DNA of 64,000 nucleotides, taken from Geosiphon pyriformis (lineage: Eukaryota > Glomeromycota > Glomeromycetes > Archaeosporales > Geosiphonaceae). Below, piece after piece: positions 50,401-60,507 of the stretch. How positions within the stretch are numbered: position 1 is the first letter of the stretch; each line of letters begins with the position of its first letter. Where the stretch lies: NCBI GenBank assembly GCA_016748015.1, contig JAAOMT010000627.1, positions 432,009-496,008 on the forward strand, written 5' to 3'. A program made the position numbers and the translations under genes. The notes under the pieces are model-generated. The model had not been told where the DNA came from. It searched no databases and saw only the letters and a program-made list of their open reading frames with translations.

Positions 50401-51049
50401 TATAAAAGCTGTGCAAAACTTGGAGATCGGATATGAAAAATTCAAAGAAATTTTAAAAAACTTAAGAGAAGGAGAACAGGTGCGAATAGCATGATTTATA
50501 AGAAGAATTTTAACGAACATAAGAGCTTAAAAACTATCTTATTTTTTAGTTTTACCGATCATTCGGAACTACGCTAATCAAATGGAAAAATGATTGCAAA
50601 ACTTTTGTCGAATCCCGGCGGCATTATTCCCAAAATCATCTTGAGTAAGTTTATTTCAAGCTTAATTTACTTATCCAGTCACAGAAACTATTACTGATAT
50701 CTCGCTGGACCTTAGGCAATTGACCAAAACTTTTTCTGGAATGAGTATTTCAAATCCGCAACCATCTGCTCCTCCAGCATCACAGATTCCTCAATCTCAC
50801 GACAGATTGAATAATTCAAATGAGTTGTGGAACAATGGTGTGGGTTTAGCTGTAAATTATGAAGAGCCTTCTCAATCAATGCTTTCATCTTCCCCTCATC
50901 CATCATCCCCTGTTCATCCAATTTGGACAAAAGGTATGCCTGTCTCCTTCGTATCTTCATCTGGACAACGATCGCCAACTACTCCAAATCAAACTAGAGG
51001 AGCTACATGGACTAGGGGACGGGGCATCCATTTTAATGGGCGGAATTAA
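47497..51049 (+). CDS. PalA/Rim20-like BRO1 domain protein, 15 exons
   Basis: Exons: 47497–47696, 47766–47811, 47890–47941, 48009–48139, 48210–48363, 48439–48551, 48634–48825, 48917–49230, 49307–49487, 49550–49771, 49861–50023, 50097–50269, 50342–50479, 50550–50644, 50716–51049. All introns are GT–AG and in phase; 835 residues. BRO1 domain about 4–385: [88 protein letters not shown]. Then a coiled V-like domain (400–720) and a Ser/Pro-rich tail ending [11 protein letters not shown]. The KFPIDVG and [12 protein letters not shown] wording fits PalA/Rim20, the scaffold that joins ESCRT-III with the PacC/Rim101 factor in alkaline pH signalling. Bro1/ALIX of general endosomal sorting is the alternative; length fits both (about 660–870). 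The gene is flanked on both sides by repeats. Confidence 0.9.
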
Positions 51050-52981
51050 TAAGCAAATATCCACCCTTATTGGATATAATATTGGAAAAGTTTACACTAA
51101 TTCAAATCAAGATTTAAACTCCCGAAAATTACTGATAAAGAAATAGGCTAATTAACTTAAAGGACAGCCGGACGCAGTTGAAATGTCAAAAAAAAAGTCA
51201 ACCTTTATAATATTTTCTCTAACTATATAAAAATATTTTTCAAGAGTATTCAAGTGTTATAATATTTGAATAATGTTAATATGAAATTACGAATATTTGA
51301 TAAAGAGTTAGAAATATAAATAAAAATTTTACTTTACATTAATAATTGTTTATTTTTTTGTTGTTTGTTTTAATATCAATTAAATTATGGTGCAATTAAG
51401 TATATGTACATATATATACACTTTATATATATTTTTTTATAAATTTTAAAATATGGTTGTAAAACCAAAGCTAATATATATATAAATAATGTTTTTTGTG
51501 TAATTTATACATTAATTTTTTTCTTATTTATATTTTTATATAATAAATTAAACACAAAATTTTTTGTTTTTTTTTAACAATTTTAAAAAACTCATAAAGT
51601 AATAAAAATTATGTATAAAGTAATAAAAATATTAAAAATAAAAAATATATTAGTTTTAATAAATATAAAAAAAGAATTAAATTTTTTATAATTATAATTT
51701 TGTATTTTAAAAATATAATAATATTATATTTAACACAAAAAAAACTTTTTTGTATTTTAATTTGTTATTATAAAATTATTATATTTATAGTAAATTTTAT
51801 GTTTACAATTAAAGAAAAAATTACAATTAAAACAACTTTTGTTATTTTTAATGTATTTAAAAATATTACTATTTAAACAACTTTTTTTACAGTTAAAATA
51901 CATAAATAGTATTTTAAAAAAACATTTTTTAAAATAAAACAAATTTAATTTTTTGTTAATTTAAAAACACTATTTTTAACTTTAAATAAAAGGTTAAATT
52001 TTTTTTAAACAGCTTGTAAGAACAGTTTTAATGTAGTTATGATTTTTATTTTTAAGAATTTTAAAGTTTTTAATAATAAGTAAATATTAAAGCTGTTTTT
52101 TAATATTATGCTTTTTTTATTTGCTTAAATAATTTACAAAGTCAAACAAATTTTAAAGTTGTCTGTTTTATTACTGCCAAATTTGCTGTTAACTTTTTTA
52201 AAATATCTGAAAATATGATTTTTTTTGGTGTTTTTTAAAGTATTTTGGTTGTTTTAAAGTTAGCTTTTCTTTTTATAAAAATAAAGCTTTGGGTTTTTTA
52301 GTTTTGTTAGTGTTATTGTTAATATTATTTTATTTGTGTTAATTAAAATGTCTAATTTAATTATAACTATAGACCAATTTTTTTTTTGTTTTAAATAATA
52401 ATAATAAATACATATTTATTGGTTTTAATTTTAATTAATATTAAATTATACTATTTAAATTAAATAATTTTGATTAATTATTACTAGTTTTAAAAACAAA
52501 ACAAATTATATTTTAGAACATGTTTAATTTTAAGTATTTTATTGGATTATTAAATTATATTTGAATTAATAAAATAAATATTAAAAATACTTCTTTTTTT
52601 ATTTTAAAAAGTTTTTGATTTAATAATATTTAAGCTATTATTATAAGTTGTTAAAAGTTTTTTGAATAAATAGCTTCTATTTTAATGCAAATATTTTTGT
52701 TAAAATCAAGTTAAATTATGTTAAGTGTTTGTTTTAGTTTTTTTTAAGTATAATTCTTTATAATATTTTTTTAAAAGCTTTTTTTAATAATATTAAGACT
52801 GTTTTAAATATTTTTAATAAAGTTTTTTTTATTAAATTAAAGTCTATTAACTTGTAATAATATATTGTTATTTGTTTTAAAAACTTTTTTTATTGTTATT
52901 GTTTTTGTTTGCTAATTTATAATAGTAAAAAAAATAATATTAAAATTTTATTTTTTATTATTATTATTTTTTTATTACAAG
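51050..52981. other. 3' flank of the PalA-like gene, then A+T-rich DNA
   Basis: About 200 bp of normal composition (3' UTR) is followed by nearly pure A/T sequence with T/G-rich + strand stretches (52000–52900) that look like degraded + strand LINE coding sequence. A short minus-strand frame at 51757–51942 is Asn/Lys/Cys-rich only because of composition. No gene supported. Confidence 0.5.
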
Positions 52982-53107
52982 TTTAACGAATAAAGCCCAA
53001 CTACTATCTAGTACATAGAACCAAACTAAGAGGAACTAATTAAATACAGTTCATTTACTTACTACATGTAACCAGCCATATAGATCAGATAAGACAACAC
53101 TATACAT
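52982..53107 (-). mobile_element. LINE 3' tail, interrupted by Gypsy A
   Basis: The inverted LINE tail starts TTTAACGAATAAAGCCCAAC and keeps CTACTATCTAGTACATAGAA, the closest match to the 1–2579 copy. It breaks at 53108 after CACTATACAT. The match to the LINE 3' end resumes with ACATCTATG at 63368, which confirms ACAT as the target duplication. Confidence 0.8.
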
Positions 53108-53960
53108 TATTACTCATAGAATATAAGAAATATAGTATTATTAGTTAATAGATATTAGCCAATCAGATGTAGACGTAGTAAATGTGGAATTTCAAGATTC
53201 TTTTTAGAGGAATTGCAGGATTCCAGAAATTTCAGAATTCTCTGACAAGAAATCACAGGATTCCAGAATTCCAAGATTCCTCTTATCAAGAATTGCAGAA
53301 TTCCAGAAATTCCAGGATTCTTGTCATAAGAAATTGAAGAATTGAGGAATCTCAGATATGTATATATAGCAGTAGCATTAGAAGCAAAAAAGACAGAATA
53401 GACACCAAGAGTTCTTAGCTTAGTTACTACAATCCTCAAATAAATAATTATTCACTATATCAAATTCACTTTTCACTATCAACACTTTATGTTGATAGTA
53501 ATTAATACTTAACCACACTAGAACAATAGCTCTTAATCATGGCTATTGACAGGATACTAACTTGCAAATCACCTTGGCTTATTTCCTTATATTTCTTTAT
53601 TTTCTTTATGTTTCTTTGATTTTGCTATTGTGTACTAACCAATTGATTCAAAGTGCTGATTACTGACATTAAAGATTGCCTGGTAAAAGACCCCTGCAAG
53701 TGGGTAGAACATGTACAGAAGATATGGATTACTTACCAGAGGATTGTCAGCCACCAAGCTGAGAAAAAAATTAACAGACTTGCAAGTCTAAGAAGCTATA
53801 GATAAACAATTATTGAATCTCTGTCCATTATACAAAAGACTCATTTGGAAAACCTTTAGATACCAACTACTTAAAAATATTATCCACAATGTGAATAGCT
53901 TTTGAGCACCAAGTTATGGGTTTAGTATTCACTCAACACTCCAAAGACACACCTGTAACA
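53108..53960 (+). repeat. 5' LTR of Gypsy A
   Basis: Starts TATTACTCATAG (TGTTAC with G to A) and ends CCTGTAACA. U3 (53180–53350) holds repeated GGATTCCAGAATTCC-type near-palindromes. TATA box TATATATAG at 53361–53369, AATAAA near 53440, stem-loop ACTATCAACA/TGTTGATAGT at 53475–53499. By-eye comparison of about 275 bp with the 3' LTR shows roughly 33 differences and one transversion. Confidence 0.92.
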
Positions 53961-53979
53961 TTTGGTGCTCCCTGTGAGG
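53961..53979 (+). other. Primer-binding site of Gypsy A
   Basis: TTTGGTGCTCCCTGTGAGG follows the LTR. TGGTGCTCCCTGTGAGG would pair with a tRNA ending in CCTCACAGGGAGCACCA; I cannot name that tRNA from the window. Confidence 0.7.
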
Positions 53980-54013
53980 TATAATCTTACAGAGAACCAA
54001 CACCAACAAACAC

Positions 54014-55790
54014 TATCCAAAAGAGACAGAATCAGAAAATATAAGAGCAAACCATTTAGGATTTGTGAAATTCTTATTTCAACATTATTGTCAACACTTA
54101 GGATTAAACCCCAATCATATATCTGCCAAATCAGTCTTTAATTTTTATGTCAACAAAAAAATTTTCTCTTTGTTAGGAACACTAGTGAATACGGAATCAG
54201 CAAAGAAAACTTTCTACAGAAAATTAATTCAAAACACCAACCTACCAACAAATCATAATTTCGCATCTATTATCACTGAGATCAACAAAGAAATTAAACA
54301 TCACACCCAACAAAGATATCTGATTACATATGCTAGTAAAGACAAAAAAAAACTACAAACACCAGCAGTAACTCCCAGAAAAATACAACTACCTACTTGG
54401 AAGAAAACAAGAGTTGAATCACCAACCAATCTATCTTATCACTATACACCTGGAAGCACCATCAACATTTTATCAACAGGCACATCCACATCAAACACAA
54501 CATCAGCATTTGGACGATTCTCATTCCAAAGTAACCAAAGAAAAACAGAATTATTAGGACCATATGGCAAATACTTTGAAGGATTTAAATCGCAATCACC
54601 AACACCCTCAGGAATTTGATCACCACTGCCTCAACCAGACTTTGGAACCACTACCCCATGAGAACTATTTAAAGAAAAAGAAGAAGAAGAATCAGAAGAT
54701 TAAGAATTTACTTGCCAGAACCTGATCACTAAAAACCCGGAAGTTGAAACACTGAATCTTCAAACTCAGCAAAATTTAAATTTAAAAAACCCAGAAATCA
54801 AAACTCCGAATATTCAACCACCACCAAATCAGAACAATTAGAACCCCAATCTAATTAATCAACCAGACTTATCTCCTATTATTGTCATCTACCCACCACC
54901 AGTTGAACTGATTGGCCAGCCACCACAACAATCACACCAGCAGATTCAACAACCACTAGTACTACTTCAACAACCACCACAACCCAACTTAGATCCAATG
55001 GCATATGCACTGATAGCCAAACTCGAGAAATTTACTGGCGAAGAGAACAACACTCAAGCCTGGATCAACGACATCGCCAAAACAATTACTGCCAATAACT
55101 GAGATAATGCCAGAACCATGCAAGTCATCCCCTATTTTCTCAAAGACATGGCAGACTCTTGGTATCACAGTCTAGCCCAGAAACCTCAAAACTTTAATGC
55201 CTTCAAATTAGAATTTTTGAGGTATTTTAATGATAACAACAGTATTAACCACTTGGCAAGTACTTTCACCACCATCAAACAAGAAGACACAGAAGCAGTC
55301 ACTACTTACTTGAGATGCTTCCATAAAAATCTGCACCAAATTCAGGCAATTCAAGCTGACTACTTTATAGTGCCACAGATCTTGAACCAATTCATTCAAG
55401 GATTGCACAGTAACATTCTCCAGCAAGTATGTTCAATGCATCCAATTAATTTCCCAACCATCATAACTCATGCCAGAGATTTTGAAGCCACTGAATTAGA
55501 AGCTAATCATGCCCAAGCTGTGAATATAGTAATGAATAGATCATCTGACCTGGATTCCAAGCTAAAACAATTCAGTGACAACATCAATCAAAAATTGGAG
55601 GGCTACTTAGCTGACAATTGTGCAATTTATCAGCCACCCCAATGATGTAATGATTTAGGAAGCGTGAATTGTTTCCAGAATCAATCATGTCCAGGATTGT
55701 CTACTAATCAGTCATGACAGCCAGAAATGCATGTCTGCTACAACTGTGGTAAACAAGAGCATATTAAGACCAACTGCCATACTTATAGCA
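54014..55790 (+). pseudogene. Gag of Gypsy A
   Basis: The N-terminal block (about 54020–54400: KFLFQHYCQHLGLNPNH, NFASIITEINKEIKHH) is followed by a variable part and a Gln/Pro-rich linker (54890–54980). The capsid core at 55020–55560 reads LEKFTGEENNTQAWINDI, DSWYHSLAQKPQNF and FIQGLHSNILQQV. The CCHC knuckle CYNCGKQEHIKTNC is intact at 55736–55777. One frame throughout with a few stops (for example TGA 54617–54619 and TGA 55643–55645). No clear ATG: the start region reads AAAAGAGACAGAATC where B has AAAAGTGGCAGAATC. It would form the particle and bind RNA. Confidence 0.87.
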
Positions 55791-56262
55791 ACCCACAATC
55801 AGGAAACCATTATTGAAACCCCGATTGCCAGTTTTAGACTCCGAATTACCAATCCAATTAAGTGCAATATCAAAATGCTTACCTGCCTATGATGCAGCCA
55901 CCAATTTATCAGCCACCAATATATCAACCACCAATTTATCAGCCACAGCCACCAACAATTTATTAACCGCAGCCACAAGTCATTTATCAGCTGCAGCCTT
56001 AAGTAATTTATCAACCCCAACAAGTTCAAATGCCACACCAAAATTCAGCTATGATGATGTCAGGAAACCTGAGATCCAGAACCACCCAAAACTGAAGATC
56101 AGCAATGGTCATTCATTAACCAATTTTCAGTTCATCAGGCCAACAATCAGGATCTTGTTAGCAAAATTCGGATATCAGTTTCACCCAAAACCCGAATTCC
56201 CAGAACTATTTAAGTCTCCTGGTTACTCCAGAAAATATTATCTCTAACAACCCAGAACTCGA

Positions 56263-56730
56263 TTAACAACCAACAATACTTACCAACAACAATCTACCAG
56301 CAATCATCACCAATGATGAATTGTTAGCAGCCATCTTTTTGTTTGAACTTGAGGAAGTTATGTCAGTCCCCTTATTCAATGAAGCAGCTCTGGAAGAAAA
56401 ACCCATCACTGCTATATACACTAATACAAAAGTTGATGGCTACTCCATCAAGTTAATTCTTGACAGTGGTTCAGCAGACAGCATCATTACATGACAACTC
56501 ATGGATCAATTAGGTCACTGAGTTGATCAAGCTGTCAGTGCTAGAATCATTACTGCTAATGGCACCACAAAAATGCCTATTGGTGAAATCGACGACTTCC
56601 CAATTGAAGTTAATGGCATCATTACTTCTATCAAAGTCTTAGTGATGGAGACAACCCAATACTAAGCACTAGTGGGCAATGATTGGTTGTCTAAAAACAA
56701 TACTGTTCTCAACTGGATTACACAGGAGCT
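56263..56730 (+). pseudogene. Aspartic protease of Gypsy A
   Basis: FLFELEEVMSVPLFNEAAL leads to the intact active-site motif ILDSGSADSIIT (about 56453–56490). ITANGTTKMPIGEIDDFPIE and the end VGNDWLSKNNTVLNW follow. Stops at 56493 (TGA) and 56519 (TGA) and one before ALVGND. Same frame as gag, so Gag-Pol was probably one polyprotein. This is the only one of the three copies that keeps the DSG triplet. Confidence 0.87.
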
Positions 56731-56759
56731 CCAGCTCAGCCAAAATGGCCAGCACATGC

Positions 56760-57790
56760 AAGTACCAGCAACGTGTAGCCATTTTAAACCTAATAACGTC
56801 ACGACATCAGCACTGCTTATCAACCTTGAGAAAAAACAACTAAAGTCTACTTGGAAGACATACCAAGTATCGTGAGCTGACGTTGACCACAATGAACTGC
56901 TGTCAATACTCGCCTGGGATGACAATAACAATAAAAAGAAGGGACAAGAAAAAGAACCTACCAGTGGAACTACTATCGATACTTGGACTGATGACAATGA
57001 CCACCACGAGCTAACACCAATACTATCATGGGACAACAACTCCAAGGGAAAGCAAAGAGAGGAATTTATTTGGGAAATGGACGACCTGACCTAAACCGAC
57101 AACAATGAAAGAGAACCAACACCAAGCTGAGAAGGGGAAGAAAGCAACAAAGGGAAAAGAAAAGTGAAAAAAGAAGAGCCACTGCCAACAAACCCGTATA
57201 CCTCCTGTCAACACACAACACCACAACAATTCACCTATTGCCGACCCAAACTAGTGTGCATCAATTGTGGCAAAAAATTGTTGTCAATGAGCGCATGCTG
57301 TGGCAACGACGAAGAGTATCAGACAGCAACCAAGTTTTATTGCTGCACATGTCTTGTCAAACACTTTGGAAGACCAAAATGAGTGGGAAAATAAGATAAT
57401 ACATTATGTTTAGCCTGTGGAGAAACTCTCCTCAATGAAGAAATGTGAAATGACATTCCTGGAAAAAGAGGAATGTGCGATGTTTTCTGCCAATACACAA
57501 TCCTCATCAGCAATTGGATCAAGAAAGGAACACCAATAGAAGCTGCTTAGAGAAGAGCTGTACAGTGATTGGACAGCTGTCCACACAACAATAATGAATT
57601 ATGGCAAATGGCAATCACCAAAATTGAAGGTGTGTCATCAGAAGAAATCAAGACAATTAAAAACAACCCATCAAAACCCATCGAGCTTGACTGGGACACA
57701 GAGCCAGTCATAAATTTTCTGGAACCAAAAAAGTTCTATGAATACTACCAAAACTTGACACCCATTAGAGAGGAGCAAGAATAATGGCTA
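56760..57790 (+). pseudogene. Cys-rich block of Gypsy A (unassigned domain)
   Basis: ATCSHFKP and LKSTWKTYQVS are followed by a WDD repeat read twice (DHNELLSILAWDDNNN, DHHELTPILSWDNNS). An acidic/basic linker leads to RPKLVCINCGKKLLSMSACC, FYCCTCLVKHFGRPK, LCLACGETLLNEEM, CDVFCQYTILISNWI, DSCPHNNNELWQMAITKIEG, and at 57797 onward LCYHCLILSDFEYCNNCDLI. The Cys pairs and the LCLACGE and CQYTI motifs match B and C. Stops are TGA/TAG/TAA. The block sits between protease and dUTPase. Unrecognised; probably zinc-binding. Confidence 0.72.
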
Positions 57791-57796
57791 GCACAG

Positions 57797-58600
57797 TTGA
57801 ATACAAGACTGTGTTATCATTGTTTAATTCTCAGTGACTTTGAATATTGTAACAATTGTGATCTCATTTACAATCCACCACCATGCATGATCTACACAAT
57901 TCCCAAAGAGGAAGAACCAATCAGCAGATGCGCATCGAAATCGGAATCACCATTCAATCCCAATTTAAACTCTGACAATGACGACAATGAGAATAACAGT
58001 TCCAGTTCCATTCAAAATGACAATAACAATGACAATGATATTAACTCAGATTCAAATTCTAACTTAAACTATGAACAATATATCGCGCTTCCTGACCTCA
58101 CCAAAAAACAAGAGCTGAAATGGTTCAGCAATAATAATAAAAATATTATGCCAGAATGTGTGCATGATATTGATGCCAAATTTGACTTGAGGTATCCAGG
58201 AAAAGATGCCATCAAACTAGAACCACATTTGTGCACCTGCATTGATCTAAAAATAGTACTGGAAATCTCAGCAACAACAATGGTTCAATTAGTATCCTAG
58301 AGTAGTTTAGCAAAAAGAGAGATTAATATAAAAGGAGGAATAATTGACACAGGATATGTAAGAAATATTATTGCCATGCTACAAAATGACTCAGAAAAGG
58401 CCTATATAATAGAGCCAAACAAAAAAATAGCACAAGCAATATTTTTACCTTTGGTCAAGATAGCTCAGTTAGTACCAGTAGGAAATAGGGAAGAGTTAGG
58501 AATAACAGCAAGAGGGATACAAGAATTTGAGTTAACAGGTAAAATAGATGTATTAGTTAATATAGTGAAGAAAGAAATTGTTGGCCAAGGAGAAATTATC
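57797..58600 (+). pseudogene. dUTPase domain of Gypsy A with Asn/Asp-rich leader
   Basis: A leader rich in Asn, Asp and Ser (57950–58070) precedes IALPDLTKKQELKWFSNNN. dUTPase motifs: 1 DAKFDLRY, 2 (stop)SSLAKREINI, 3 GGIIDTGYVRNI with catalytic Asp and Tyr kept, 4 KIAQAIFLPL, 5 RGIQEFELTGK with two Gly lost. One TAG at about 58299. The domain is of the trimeric type seen in cells and some retroviruses; here it is part of pol between protease and RT. Confidence 0.87.
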
Positions 58601-60350
58601 TCAACTGGTCAAGCTATTTGTATTCCACCATATAGCCAGTACATGCTAGCAATAGAAAGGAAAAAAAAGGAACAAGAACAGATTTTTGAGGCTGAAGCAA
58701 ACCTTTGTAAATTAAAAGAGATTGGGCTGATCAATCTCTACATACTAGCCAAAAGCTATAGCTGCATAAAAATCCCCATCTACAACAACACTGGCAATAT
58801 CATCAACATACCAGAAAGAACCACCATCGGATATTTAACCACAGAAATAGAAGACCAAACCCCAAACCCCATTTCAAACTTTCTACAACTTTGTGGATAT
58901 GTCGATATCACATCACAAACAATCTATGGACAAAACAAATGTTATTTGCTCCAACCAGACCAATTAGAACAAATGAACATGAGAAATCTGGACCCACTAC
59001 AACATATGCAGCTCAAGATATTACTCAACAATTTTAATGACATTTTTGCCAGCGAAAATGAATTTGGTAGAACTGACATCATTCAACATCAAATTAAGAC
59101 TGGAGATGCAATGCCAATCAAACAGCGAACATACAGGGTACCACCAGCCAGTCATGAAATCATTCATCAAGAGATCAATCAAATGCTTGACAATGGGCTA
59201 ATCCAGCTGTCTATGAGTCTATGGTCATCACCAGTAGTACTCATCCAGAAAAAAAATGGGAAAATCCGCTTTTGTGTGGATTATAGAAAACTCAATGGAG
59301 TAACTCATAGAGATAATTACCTCATTCCACAAATCCAAGAATTATTCGATGCTTTCGGTGAAAACAAATGGTTTTCAACATTAGACCTGGACAGTAGTTA
59401 CTGGCAAGTAGCCATGGATTCAGCCGACAAAGAAAAGACAGCATTTATCACTAAAAAAGGGAATTTTGAATTTAAAGTAATGCTATTTGGCTTAACCAAC
59501 ACACCAGCCACTTTCCAATGGTTAATGGAAATTGTTTATACTGGCTTATTATGAAAATCAGTAGTTGTATACTTGGACAACACCAATGTATTCTTAAAAA
59601 CATTTGATGATTATTTTCATCATCTTCAACAAGTGTTCGAAAGATTAAGAAGAGCAGAACTAAAGTTAAATGCAACAAAGTGTTTTTTTGACAAGACAGA
59701 ACTAAAATTCTTGGGACACATAGTTAGCAAAGATGGCATCAAAACGGATCCAGAGAAAATAGAGATAGTAAAGAACTTTCCAGTGCTGACCAATATGACA
59801 GAACTGAAATCATTCTTGAGATTTGTCAGCTATTATCAATGTTTTATCAAGAACTTTTTCAAGATAGCACAGCCACTCAACCAACTGCAAACCAAGAATA
59901 CAAAATATGAATAGACAGAAAGTCAGCAAGAAGCTTTTGATATTCTGAAAAGAAAGCTCATTCAAGCTCCAGTACTGATCTATCCAGATCACAGCAAACC
60001 ATTCATCATCACCACCGATGCATCCAGCCAAGTATTGGGAGTAGTACTATCTCAGAGAGGACCAGATGACAGAGAACATTCAGTAGCATAAGCCAGCAGA
60101 GGTTTAATACCAGCCAAAAAGAACTATAGAACACTAGAACAAGAACACTTAGCAATATACTGGGCAGTCATAAAATAGAAAGAATACTTGAGCCAGAAGT
60201 TTGAAGTATACACAGATCACAAAGGACTAACATCACTTCAAAAACAAGAATTTGGAGATGGAAGACAGTCAAAATAGAAAATGATACTTGTACCATATAA
60301 TTATACTATACATTATAAAAAGGGAAAAGACAACGGAAATGCTGACAGTT
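58601..60350 (+). pseudogene. Reverse transcriptase and RNase H of Gypsy A
   Basis: The linker (58610–59010; IPPYSQYMLAIERKKKEQ, IGYLTTEIED, NMRNLDPLQ) leads to RT: RTYRVPPASHEIIHQEIN, QKKNGKIRFCVDYRKLN, motif A FSTLDLDSSYWQ, MLFGLTNTPATFQW, motif C YLDNTNVF, FLGHIVSKDGIKTD. RNase H follows at 59940–60350 (TTDASSQVLGVVLSQ, EHLAIYWAVIK, YTDHKGL, GNADSLL). The stretch 58376–59554 is open for 392 codons. Stops include TGA after TGLL (59552–59554) where B has TGG. The second Asp of YxDD is Asn. Confidence 0.9.
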
Positions 60351-60507
60351 TGTTGTGAATAAGACAAATTTAAGAACATTTCAACCCAAAAATATAACAA
60401 AACCAGAACAATACCAATGAAAAATATAACAAAAAGATAAACATACAAAAATATCAACAACTACAACATTATATAAACACTCAACAGTTCAAGGGAATTT
60501 ATCTCAA

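Noticed and set aside
50712-50978. Minus-strand gene opposite the last exon of the PalA-like gene
   Set aside because: It is the reverse of the Ser/Pro-rich coding tail and has no independent support.
51757-51942. Small Cys-rich secreted protein
   Set aside because: No signal peptide; Cys, Asn and Lys arise from A/T-rich codons in gene-free DNA.
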